Positions 1 through 10,291 of a stretch of DNA of 64,000 nucleotides are shown here, piece by piece (the stretch's first letter is position 1; every line of letters begins with the position of its first letter). The stretch spans positions 868,001-932,000 of the forward strand of contig BCKC01000003.1 of the NCBI GenBank assembly GCA_001600455.1, written 5' to 3'. Position numbers and translations under genes: made by a program. The stretch comes from Endocalyx cinctus (taxonomy: Eukaryota; Ascomycota; Sordariomycetes; Amphisphaeriales; Apiosporaceae). The notes under the pieces are model-generated. The model did not search any database, was not told the DNA's origin, and saw only the letters and a program-made list of their open reading frames with translations.

Positions 1-1587
1 GCCCTCTCCTACTGCTGGGGTCCCCCCTCCTCGGAGCAACGCCTCTCCTCCCTGCGCGCCTCCAACCTCGCTTCGTATTTGAGCAAAATCGACGAGACGA
101 AACTAACCAGAACCCTCCGCGACGCGTTCGCGATCGCGCGCGGTCTCGGCATCGCGTACGCGTGGATCGACGCCTTATGCATCGTCCAGGGCGACGCCGA
201 GGACTGGGCGCGCGAGTCCCGGCGCATGGCCGGCGTGTACGGGAACGCCGCGTTGACGCTGGTGGCCGGCCGGTCGGCCGATAGTCGGGCCGGGTTTAGG
301 GAGAACGAGGCTACGAAAGGGGTAGAAGTATCGTCTTTGTGCGGTATTCCGTACGGGCGGAGACGAAGCGATTCGACTCGAGAGGAGATAGAGGAAGATA
401 AAGTGTACGCCTGCCTCCCTAGGGGGACGTCGACCGGTCCCGTGGACGAGAGGGGCTGGTGTTTCCAGGAAGCGGCCTTCGCGAAGCGGGCCCTCGTCTA
501 CGGCGCCGAGCAGATGTTCTTCCGGTGCGAGACCTCGACCGCGTTCGAGGACGGGTCGGTCACGACGCAGTCGACGTTGCGGCAGATGTTAATGCGGCAA
601 CAAGAAGAAGGAGAGTATCGCGCTCGAAGCAGCCGCGAAGTCCCGAAGTCGCCGTCGTCGTTATCGGCCGACGAATTGTCCTTGCTCAGGACGCAAGCGT
701 CCGAGTTCTGGTACGAAAAGATCGCCCCGATCTACCCATCCAAAGCGCTGACCAACCCGCGAGACATCTTCCCGGCCGTGGCCGGCCTCGCCCAGCTGAT
801 GCGGAGGCAGGTCGGCGCCCGGTACCTGGCGGGGCTGTGGGAGAACGACATGGTTCGGGGACTGCTGTGGCGGACGGCGCACACGATATTCAGGTCGGCG
901 CATTTCCCGCCGGCCGAAAGACCTCTCGAACGGGTCGAACCGGGTTTGGGGGGGACCGAAACCCCCGTCGTGGCTGGTAACAAAGTCGCCGTGCGCGCGC
1001 CGTCCTGGTCCTGGGCCGCCCTGCGCGGCAAGATACAGTACCCGCCCGCCCGGTTACGGGCGAAATACTGCACGCGGGCGAATTTCCTCGTGAGGCCGAA
1101 ATACGCGGCGGATAAGGATAACAACAAAGAGGAGACGTGGACGGCGACCGCGGACGAATTCGACGCGCACGTGCTATTCATGCCTCGCTGCGAGCTCGTC
1201 TTTTACGGCCGGCCGCGGCGAGTTTTCTGCGGCGCGGATACAGCGGCCGCGATCAATTTCGCGGGGAATCATCTCTGGAAGGCTAGGAAACGGGCTATGG
1301 CCGAGGTGGGACAACTCGTCCTTCTTCACGATAAGGAGCCGTTTGATAGCGTCGATGAGGCCGAACCGACGGCGACGACCGGGCCAGGCGCCGTCGCCGT
1401 CGGTTGTTTTGATATCGCGGAGGAGAAGGTGAGCGGGGAGTGCTGGTGTCTACCCCTCCTTCCGGAAGAAGGACTCCTTTTGGGACGAGACGTCGAGAGC
1501 GGCCACTTTCGTCGTCTGGGCCTTATTTCGGTAGTAGACCTATCGTTCTTCACAGCCGGTCCGGAGGAGGAGGTTCACTTGGTGTAA
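1..1587 (+). CDS. HET-domain (heterokaryon incompatibility) protein, 5' partial
   Basis: The reading frame is open from base 1 and ends at a TAA at 1585-1587, giving 528 visible residues; the start codon lies outside the window. The first visible residues, ALSYCWG, are the opening motif of the HET domain. They are followed by TLRDAF, the LGIAYAWIDALCIVQ core, DWARES and VYGNAALTLVAG, and near residue 145 by RGWCFQEAAFAKRALVY; all are standard HET landmarks in order. HET proteins take part in vegetative incompatibility and the cell death that follows fusion of unlike hyphae. The part after about residue 160 is variable in the family and matches nothing I know. No intron is needed in the visible part. 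Assignment to the family is secure; which allorecognition locus it belongs to, if any, cannot be said. Confidence 0.9.
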   Translation, partial: ALSYCWGPPSSEQRLSSLRASNLASYLSKIDETKLTRTLRDAFAIARGLGIAYAWIDALCIVQGDAEDWARESRRMAGVYGNAALTLVAGRSADSRAGFRENEATKGVEVSSLCGIPYGRRRSDSTREEIEEDKVYACLPRGTSTGPVDERGWCFQEAAFAKRALVYGAEQMFFRCETSTAFEDGSVTTQSTLRQMLMRQQEEGEYRARSSREVPKSPSSLSADELSLLRTQASEFWYEKIAPIYPSKALTNPRDIFPAVAGLAQLMRRQVGARYLAGLWENDMVRGLLWRTAHTIFRSAHFPPAERPLERVEPGLGGTETPVVAGNKVAVRAPSWSWAALRGKIQYPPARLRAKYCTRANFLVRPKYAADKDNNKEETWTATADEFDAHVLFMPRCELVFYGRPRRVFCGADTAAAINFAGNHLWKARKRAMAEVGQLVLLHDKEPFDSVDEAEPTATTGPGAVAVGCFDIAEEKVSGECWCLPLLPEEGLLLGRDVESGHFRRLGLISVVDLSFFTAGPEEEVHLV

Positions 1588-1682
1588 AAATATATCATCA
1601 TTGCCTGTCTAGTTTATCTGCATGCGCATCTTTCGGTAGCTTAAGGGATACTCTCGTCTCTTCATCGGCACAAAATCACGAA

Positions 1683-3020
1683 TCAATACCCAGCCCTCAT
1701 ATGCCCGAAAAGCCAAGGTCTAGCATGCAGCTCGACAAACTGAATGGCCGCTTTCCGACCGTGTTTCTCCAGCTTGTTTTCCCATTTCCCCGTCGACCGG
1801 GACTCGTTGTGATGGACCGAGACCAGGTACGGTTCCAGGCTGAGGATGTTGCTATCTGTACTTCCGGTAGGGATGGTGGCAGTAGTAGTACTGTGATTTC
1901 GGGGTTGCGCAGATACCAGCTCCGTATCCTCCCTCCATCGGCTGTCGGCGTCGAGATCGTGCGGTCTCACTTCGAAGTGCAAGGGGCCCCAGAGAAAAGA
2001 CATCCTCATGATGGCGGTATCGGGCGAATGCACGTAAGGAGGTCGTTTGGTCTTCCCTCGATGCGGATCTTGTTGTCCTTCTTCTGCTTCATCCGTCCTT
2101 TTCTCGTCGTCGCCATCCTAGTTATTTTTATCATATAATATGTCAATAGGATTTTTTTTTTTTTCAAGGTTTATTAACGTATATATATAGAAAACTTCAG
2201 GTCAAATATAATTTACCTCAAGTTCGTTATCGTTTAACTTCTGCCGAACCCCTCCCTGCCGGACGCGAGGGTCCCAGGTAGGCCATTTAAACGAAGCCGT
2301 CATCATGCTCGGTCTCGCTCCGGCGATGACCATATTATAGAGATCGCCGGCCCGGAGACCCTCGGGGAAACGGAATACGGCCACCGTAGCGGAGCCTCTC
2401 ATGTTAAACCCGGTAGGGTCGTGTATCATATGCCACGCCAATTTATATACCGGTGGCGAACTATATCGGCTAGAGGTTAGCTGGGTACTATGAAGTGTAG
2501 CATGTTCATATTTTGAAAAAAGTATTATTATAAGAAAAATACGTCAGGCGTACTGTGTCAACATCCTCCTCCAAGAAGCCTCCGGACGCAACCAAATCTC
2601 CTTCTTGTTAGTTTTGGACGGATACGTCCAGCCGGGTTTAAAATCGTACAATTCGTGCATGGTCTCCGACCGAGCATACCAGATGGGCAGGAGGGGTCGG
2701 AATAGCAACGGATTCCCCTCCGAATCTATACGGTGCGTTTTGGTTCCATTATTAGAACCATCGCTCGCACCTTTGTCCGCGTCAGCATCCTTATCATCTT
2801 CATCGTTGTTCGACAAAGACGATGACGACGACGACGACGACGACGGAGAAGCCGGAGGTGGAGGCAGAAACGTAAGCCGTATCTGAATCCTCGGTGAGTT
2901 CCGTACCGTCAAACGCCAGCGCCGGGATACGAGTTGCACCGAAGTCAGAATCGTCCTGTTGTCGGTGATACCTAAAATGATATGCTCGAGGAGCTCCGGT
3001 ATCGCTAGAGCTTTTTCCAT
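1683..3020 (-). CDS. F-box-like domain protein, three exons
   Basis: I rebuilt this as exons 3020-2554, 2487-2217 and 2117-1683, giving 390 residues. The N-terminus (ATG at 3020) reads AIPELLEHIILGI, then VQLVSRRWRLTVRNSPRIQ, the usual pattern of fungal F-box-like proteins, which act as substrate adaptors of SCF ubiquitin ligases. A serine and aspartate-rich linker follows at about residues 57-85. The 66-nt first intron (2488-2553) and 99-nt second intron (2118-2216) have GT/AG ends and rejoin the frame exactly. The first replaces an immediate stop, and the second turns an isolated downstream open frame into an acidic stretch (LE-DGDDEKRTDEAEE) plus a C-terminal domain ending PWLFGHMRAGY. The middle domain (SWRRMLT, FRFPEGLRAGDLYNMV) resembles the body of many unnamed fungal F-box proteins. 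The splice sites are inferred and would need transcript support. Confidence 0.75.
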
Positions 3021-3987
3021 GGCTATAACAGGTACGATGAAGATAATAATGAGGCACTCATCGATCCATAAGATATATAGAAATATTATCGATATATATA
3101 TATATATATAAAAACAAGGTAAATTTGAGAAAACAATATTTTACGGATTAGGTAGACAGGATGTGAAATTTCAAGGTGATGATAGCTTGGAAGCGGAACC
3201 TAGGTTTATGGTCTTCCCAATTTATATCATCTTTCTCCTACCAGACTTTTATCAGGTCAAGCCAAACGACTAAAATAAGAATCTATTCGAAAAGAATAAA
3301 AAAAAAATCTTTCGTTGGTATGTATATGCTTAAGTATTTAAAGTAGGCCCAACATCATGATGAAATGATGTATGAGATAGGAAGAGAGGATTATCATTTC
3401 CTAAATCGTTGCCTGTGGATTAGCTAATCTCGTGAGCTACTGTACCTGTCTGCCTGTCAGGCCTGTGTGCTTCTATTTATATTTGTCGCTAACTTCTATA
3501 GTAGCGATTATCACCATAGTCGATATAGTTCATTTCATCATCATAAAGAGTCCTTTTTTTCATTCCATGTCTATCTAAAGGTATTGATTTGAATCATCTT
3601 CCCACGAGGCAAACACATACATTTCCTGAACGTCAGCCGCCGTCTCTATTTTAAAGGAGTTATACCGGATAGGGGGATAAATCATGTACCGAGAGGCCAC
3701 CCAGCTTCACATCCCACCCCATTTTTGGCAGATACTGATAGGAAAACCTCTCTCATGTCTCGCGAAATCAAATAAAGAGTTTACCCCTTTCCGTCTACGT
3801 CTTCATCATGCATGTCGTACCGTAACCATAGAATACCGACCCCTCCGGGATCCCCTTTCCATATGCTTGCTTGCCTTATTCTACCATCATTATGAAACAT
3901 CCAACCTCCAACCGGATTGGCAAAGGGAAGAAGTAAACCGACTTTATCGACCAGAGCTTGTAAAAATCACTCCTTTATTAGATTCTT
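3021..3987. other. Intergenic, F-box promoter and hsp88 3' side
   Basis: No convincing gene is present. A TA-dinucleotide run at about 3091-3110 lies 70-90 bp upstream of the F-box start and could be its TATA region. A plus-strand open frame at 3684-4019 has no recognisable domain or coding bias and runs into the 3' end of hsp88. Confidence 0.5.
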
Positions 3988-6579
3988 TTACGAGTCGGGC
4001 TCCTCGATTTCGGGCTTAGCGTTCTCGGCATCCGTCATCTCTTCGTCCTTCGATCCGTTATCTGCCGCCTTCTCAGCTTCGGCCGCCTTGCGAGCCTCTT
4101 CTTCGGCCGCCTTCTTCGCGGCAGCGTCGGCGTCGATCTTAGCTTGCTTCGCCTGGCGCTCAGCTTCCTCCTTCTCGAAGTGTCGCTGAGTAATGGGTCC
4201 GGCCATGGAACGGATTTCGTCCATCTTGGCGATGTAGACCGCCTTGGTCGCATCTTCTCCATCCTCGTACAACCAGTCCTATCATACGTTAGTACAGATG
4301 CTTGTATATATATTTTAACAGATTGAATACATACCTCGGTCTCGGTAAGTTTAGTCCTCAACTTATCCTTCTCATCATCGCTGGCGAAGTCGGCTAGCTG
4401 GTCGTCGAGCCTGTTTCGCATATCGTAGATGTACGTCTCGAGCTCGTTCTTCTTCTCTTCCGTGTCGGCAACGAGCTTATCTTCCATCACCATCGAAGAT
4501 TCTTTCTCGATCAGAGAGTTCTTGGAGGCAGCATCCAGAGACGTTGTACCGGCAACGATCGGCAAGTCACCCTTACGGACTTGTTTCTTAACCTTCCGCG
4601 TCTTGGGCTTGCCGTCGTCCTTCTTGTCCTCTGTATCCATGGCCTATATAGAGTATTAGTCCATCGTTCTCATTTCAAATCATAGTAGGGAAAGCTTACA
4701 TCAGGGTCTTTCTTGTCGTCGTCCTTGACCTCCTCCTCAACTTCCTGGTCCTCGACGTAGTAACCACTCTCCACGTTCAAGACACCGTGGATGTTTACCC
4801 TAGCCTTGAGCTTGCAGATCATGAACTCTGTCTTGGCATCGGCCTTGACGCCCTTGACGGAAAATCGGCCGATGAAGGGAACAACCTTGCCAGGAAGGTC
4901 TTCGGGTTTGGCGTATCGAGCTTCCAGGTCGAAAGGCTGCTTTCGGTAGAAGGTGAGGATCTTGGTGGACGGCAAGACATTGCCCTTGTTAAAGACGGTA
5001 AGGCTCGTGTCCTCGTCGGGTATGTCCACATCCTTCTCCCACGTAAACTCGATGGGGTAGCTGACGATATCCTGGACGGCAAAGTCGCGGACCTTGAAGA
5101 CGGGCGAGAGGATGGCGCAGCTGAAAGCGCAACCTCGAGCAACGGCTTCATCCTGGTTGAGGGTGAAAGAAAGGTTCTTTTCGAAGAAAGCCTGGATACG
5201 TTCCTTGATGGCGGGTACACGACTGCAGCCACCGACAACCTCGACGATATCGATATCTTCCTTGCTCAACTTGGCATCGGCAAGAGCCTGTTCCAGAGGA
5301 ACGGTAACCCTGTTCAACAAGGGCTCAATGAGTGCCTCGAATTCCTGACGAGTAACCATGGCAGTAACATCGATATCGTTCATCAAGGATTCAATGTTCA
5401 TAGGAGCCTGCTGGTTGGCGGAGAGGATCTTCTTCAACTTCTCAGCGGCGGCCTCGACACGGACCATAGCCTTGGGGTTGCTCGTGATGTCAATCTTGTA
5501 CTTGCCTTTGAACTCTTTCTCAAAGTGCTTTACAAGGGCAAGGTTAAAGTCTCGACCTCCGAAGTGGCGGTCGTAGGCGGTAGACTTGACGCACAGCTCA
5601 CCTTTCTTGAACTCGACGATGGAGCAAGAGTAGTTACTGTGACCGACGTCGACGAAAGCAACTCGACGAGGCTTCTCCTCGGGGCCGGGCAAGTCAAGTT
5701 TTGTGATACCGTAACCGAGGGCGACGGCAGTGGTGTCATTCATAACACGGAGACACTTGAGGCCGGCGATCTCAGCAGCATCTAGTATACTTCTGCGCTG
5801 GATATCGGTGAACCAGGCGGGCACGCTGATGACAAGGTCAGAAACAGGAAGTCTCAACTCATTCGAGGCAGTCTGCTTGATCTTGCTCAAGAACATGCCA
5901 ATCAGCTGGGTGGCCGAGAACTTCTGCTTCTGGCCTAGGTATGTAACTTCGGCACCGACCTGACCGCCGCAGTCGACGAGAGGGGCAGATACATATTGTT
6001 GCTCGATCTGAACATCTGGGTCATTGATAGTTCGGCCGGCGAGGCGTTTCAAGGAGGAGACGGTGTTCTTGAGGTTGGAGATTTCTTGAGTCTTCGCGGG
6101 TTCACCGAGATAACGAGACTTGGGTCCGAATCCAACTAGGGAACTAAAATAGATACGTACGTTAGATAAAGTTCTTTCGTGTTTTATCATGTGCGAAAAG
6201 GGTATGGGTATATATCCATGGGGTTGAACTTACGGAGTTGATCGGTTAGAAACTTCATTCGTGATCTATTATGTTGGATGTTTTGTTAGTATCATCGCCG
6301 TTCACTTTTGCAAGATATTTTTTTATGAAATGAGGAGGGGTTTTGGTTATCTGAAAACAGGGTTTGGGTAGCAACGTACAACATCGACACCTCGGTTTCT
6401 CGCAACGGCGATAACCGTGTTGAGGGTTCCGAAATCGACACCTAAATAACAGGTTAAAAAAAAAAACGAGATGGTTAGTGAACTAAACTCCCTTAATATG
6501 ATGTATGCCAAAGAAAAGATATTGTATATCTTGGGGATGTTATATCGAGATATAATATTGACTTACCCACTACACTCAT
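3988..6579 (-). CDS. hsp88: Hsp88 / Sse1-type Hsp110 chaperone
   Basis: Six exons (6579-6567, 6441-6380, 6265-6234, 6143-4700, 4643-4335, 4278-3988) encode 716 residues, close to the roughly 705-720 usual for fungal Hsp88/Sse1. The start reads MSVVGVDFGTLNTVIAVARN, the Hsp110 form of the Hsp70 ATPase phosphate loop. Later come VISVPAWFTDIQRRSILDAA, VMNDTTAVALGYGI and VEVVGGCSRVPAIKE. A beta domain, a long acidic/lysine-rich loop at about residues 500-545, and an alpha-helical tail follow, with an alanine/glutamate-rich coiled segment and the end NAKPEIEEPDS. Hsp110 proteins are cytosolic nucleotide-exchange factors for Hsp70 and holdases. The first exon is only 13 nt and introns cluster at the 5' end. 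A heat-shock element lies about 490 bp upstream. Every junction keeps the frame and restores family-conserved sequence. Confidence 0.95.
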
Positions 6580-8088
6580 GTTGCCGGATGATGTGTAAAT
6601 AAATGACCGGTTTTAGAAATTATGAAGGATTAAAAGAAGGGAAGAAAAAAAAAGGAAAAAAGAAAAAAGAAAGATGTGAATATAATATGATCTGTCGTAA
6701 AGAAAATAAAAATAAAAAAAACAATATCTTGAAAGTGTTTTCTACTTTATCTTCTTCTATCGGACTTTATGTTCTGTTGTTGTTCTTCTTCTTTTTTGTT
6801 TATCGTTGTTCTCTTTTTTTTTAAACAAGGATGAAATCGATCAGAAGGTTAAAAAAAAGGCAATAAAAAGTTTGGTATAGTGAAATTGAGAATTGGGGGA
6901 AAGGTGAAGAATTCTCTTCTAATCCATAAAAATTTGAGTGACTACCTGACAATGTTGGTGGGAGAACTGAGGGAGACTGGAATTGGTACAGGTTAGCCTC
7001 AACCTTTACACAATGATTACCCCTCTTTAAATTTACACCCTGGTGTTTTTGTATTTTCTTACGAAACTTCTAGAGATTTCAAGATCAATTTTAATTCTTT
7101 CTCGTAAATTCTAATCAATTCTTTCTGAATCTTTCATCCTTCTCACCTTTCTCCCTATCCCTATCCGTATATACTCATTATTCTCTCTTTCAGTTCCCTT
7201 TCTTCCTTTCTTTCGTTCCTTCGTACTCTCTCTACTAAAGAAACAATTCTTATTTATTGACACAAGTTGTCGGGGATACTCAGACTATAGAGATAAATAT
7301 CAATAGAAAGAATACCAATATAACCAGTATCAATCAATATCAACGTCAACCTTATTAATATTAATGTCAATATCAAATAATCCTATATTTTCTTTCTTTT
7401 TATTTATTTTTACTTTTATTATTTACTTATGACTGCCTGACTACCTATACTTACCACCTATTATTTATTTTCTCTTACCTTGGAATTTCACTTGTCCATA
7501 CCCATGAACTATTTGATACCTGTTTTTTTTTCCCCCATCTAACACGCCCGGGGATGTTTCCCTAGTGACCCCGCCGTCCTTTTTCATGACTGCCCCCCCT
7601 CCCCCTCCAGTTGTTATCAATAATGTACACATAAAAAAAATAAAAAATAAAAAATAAAAAAATAATGCGATAGTGGGGTACAAACTTTAAAAAATACCTG
7701 TCACTTATACTACCGTAACTACACCGCCCCGCCGAATAACTCTTGGGTATCCTTTGGCATTACTATACCTTCGATTTATGAGAGTCAGCTACCTTGTTCT
7801 TTCACGTAACTCAAACGAGAAGCAAACATTGGCAATTGGTAAGAAATGATTTGGGTTCTTACCGTTCCCTTATATATAAATAAAAATGCATATATCATAA
7901 ATATCTATTAGGTCATGAAATATCTTCAGTGGCCTTGTGGGGTCATGGTGACGACATTATCTTGTAAATTTTTTGTCTGTGGACCAGCATTCTCCACGGC
8001 TGTCTACATTACGAGCTAAGGTCACAAGAATAATAATAATAATAATAATATCTGACCACGGTAGTCTTTCCTATCCATGGATGTCGAC
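6580..8088. other. Intergenic: hsp88 promoter/5' leader and NAGS 3' side
   Basis: About 1.5 kb without a gene. It is rich in pyrimidine runs (7120-7250) and A-rich tracts, and contains the heat-shock element reported separately. A short ATA/TAA repeat lies at about 8028-8050 just beyond the end of the synthase gene. The open frames here are low-complexity. Confidence 0.6.
7063..7080. promoter_or_regulatory. Heat-shock element upstream of hsp88
   Basis: The bases read GAAacTTCtaGAGatTTC: four alternating 5-bp units with the nGAAn/nTTCn spacing bound by HSF1 trimers. Three units are perfect and one is GAG. It lies 484 bp upstream of the hsp88 ATG on the side where its promoter must be. The sequence is seen; HSF binding is inferred from the known consensus. 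Confidence 0.65.
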
Positions 8089-10291
8089 TCAATCAAGCAC
8101 GTGTTTATCTTCCGCCCAAGAAGGCTCTACCCCCCGACAGACGCTCTCGTAGTCGGCCAGCCTATCCGGATTGATTCCCATATCCGGCGTCGTCCAGAAC
8201 ATGGTCCAGTTCATATCCGGGAACTTGATCGACCCGCGAGATCTCTCGAAGTACCATTTATTCACCGGATTATTCTTCCTGCTTCGCCAGCAGACCCCCT
8301 GAGGGAAGCAGTCCTTGACCATAGCGTTGAAAACGATATCCGAAACTCCCCCGGATCCTTGGCTCTTTCGTAGAACCGCAAATTTATCGAGGTACGGCAC
8401 GAGCCTGCTCGGATCGTCGGTGATTTTATTTCCGTTTTTGTCGATAGGTGCCTCCCACGTCAAAATCGCACCGCCTTCGTATTCGCCCGCGACAATAATA
8501 CCTGCGAGGTTTCCGTTCACTCGTTTCATGTAATGTTCGATATCCAGCTTCCTACCGAAAGAGTCCTCAATCAGGTTGACGAGCCGCGGAAGATCTATCG
8601 ATGGGTCCGTCAAGCTAAGCCCTGCCTCTCCCGGCTGAGTCGGCATCCAAGCCTTGATTCTAGGGTTTGGGACGATAGTTACGGGAACTCCGTGCTTAGC
8701 TAGCGTAGTCACTGATTCGTTCGCGGCCACGCCCGTCGGAGAAGACACTTGTCTAAATCGACCCGTCGGTAGTGAAGATGATTTCATAGGTTTGTCCGTC
8801 AGCAGGCTGTGTATTAACGGGTTTTTCTTTCGTCGAGTTTGCACAAGCGACCAGCTCATGCCCTCCGTCTCCGGTAGTCGTTCCTTTGCCACTTCTTGCG
8901 GAGTGGTGATCACGACGGAAGAGGTAGGTGGTAGCAGCGATAAAGCCGTTTTCGCGAGCTCGGCGTTCTTTAAATGTCTCATGTTCTGCGATCCCTTTGA
9001 TTTCGGTTGCTGCTCCGAAGTGGCGGGCATCGACTCGGTCAAATCAGCTTTGACTTCGGGGAATTCTTGTTCCAAGTTGAGAAATAGGTGTCTTCCCGTA
9101 GGGGTGTTCTTAGCCGGAATCCCGCCTACGGAATCTAATACGATAATGCGGTAGACCTCTGCGGCTTTAATGAGTCGGGTGATGCGAGTATCCTCGGCCG
9201 GTTGACCTAAAAATTGGAGGCCGGAGAGCTGTCTCGTAAGTGCTATTATAATGTCATCGCCGCTCACCGGCTTAACAGCGCATGTGTCGGCCGTTAGTCC
9301 AAGAGACGGGATAATAGGAATTACATCTTCTTGTAGAGTGCTGATAAGGGTATTCGAACTGTCGACAAAGAGTCCTTTTGACGTGAATGGTGATGAGTTT
9401 TCATCGTCGTTTCCAATCACAATTGGCGAATCGATCACTCGAGCTCCCAATTTATTGTAACGCTCGATAGCCTTCGCCAAGCGCTGTGCTTGGGTGGTAG
9501 CGATTCCACGTTGGACCGATTCTTCCGCCGCCGGCTCATCGCATTCGACGACGACGATACTAGAGAGACCAAGCTTTCCGAGAAGGGTAAGGGTCTTTCC
9601 AACCCCTTTTAAGGTAGCATCGCTCTCGTGTTGCGGTGCTCGAAATTTGACTAGGGCCACATATAGGGGCTCTTGGACGGCAACTTCTTCCTCCGGTTTC
9701 GGAGCATCGACTTCTGCGTTTTGTTCAACCTCGACGGCAGCGGATGATGACTGGGTGTTTGGATTCTCGGCGGCGGGACTAGTCTTATCCTCAAAAGATT
9801 TCTGAAGAGCTCTCTTCTTCAGATGAGCGGCATCTTTTCGCTCCAGAACTGGACCAAATTTGTTCATATAAGCTTTGGTGTCACGCTTCGTAGCTGAAAC
9901 TTCCAGCACGCTCATCAAAAAGTCCTGTTATTTTTATTAGTTAAAACTCGGGAATAAAAATAAGGCAGGTGGTTATATACTCGATCCTGGCTGTTTTTCT
10001 GCTTTTGTGACTCGGAAATGGAGGTATAAGAGCAGGTAAACATTCCTAGTTGACCTTTACGGCCATTTTCGGCCGAGGAAGACGACGACCGCAGCCTTCT
10101 CGATTCATAATTGAAGTGGGAAGAATTGTTAGTAGTAGATAGGCCCTTGGTTGATAATATCTTTGGAAATGATTAGTTGAATTTATTTATATTATAAAAA
10201 CAAGTTTTCACGATTCTTTCTTTTTTCGTCGAATACTCACATTCGAACCACGAGAGGGAGTTACCCTCGCGGCCAGTTTATGCGCCTTCAT
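8089..10291 (-). CDS. arg2: Mitochondrial N-acetylglutamate synthase (amino-acid acetyltransferase)
   Basis: Three exons (10291-10241, 10160-9981, 9924-8089) encode 688 residues. The protein makes N-acetylglutamate from acetyl-CoA and glutamate, the first step of arginine synthesis, in the mitochondrial matrix. The N-terminus (MKAHKLAARVTPSRGSN, then a Ser/Arg-rich stretch without acidic residues) fits a transit peptide. DRDFLMSVLEVSATKRDTK opens the conserved part; an amino-acid-kinase-like domain (YVALVKFRAPQ) follows, and the C-terminal GNAT-like domain carries GNLAGIIVAGEYEGGAIL, LDKFAVLRKSQGSGGVSDIV and NWTMFWTT, characteristic of fungal and animal synthases. Introns of 80 and 56 nt have GT/AG ends and phase 0 junctions. 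The symbol is the yeast ARG2; in Neurospora the name arg-2 belongs to a different gene. Start choice rests on the transit-peptide-like first exon. Confidence 0.92.

Noticed and set aside
3684..4019. 111-codon plus-strand frame
   Set aside because: Overlaps the 3' end of hsp88 and shows no family motif.
4787..5785. Long plus-strand open frame of 332 codons antisense to hsp88
   Set aside because: It mirrors the coding strand of a securely identified gene; such antisense frames arise from codon bias, and its product has no domain.
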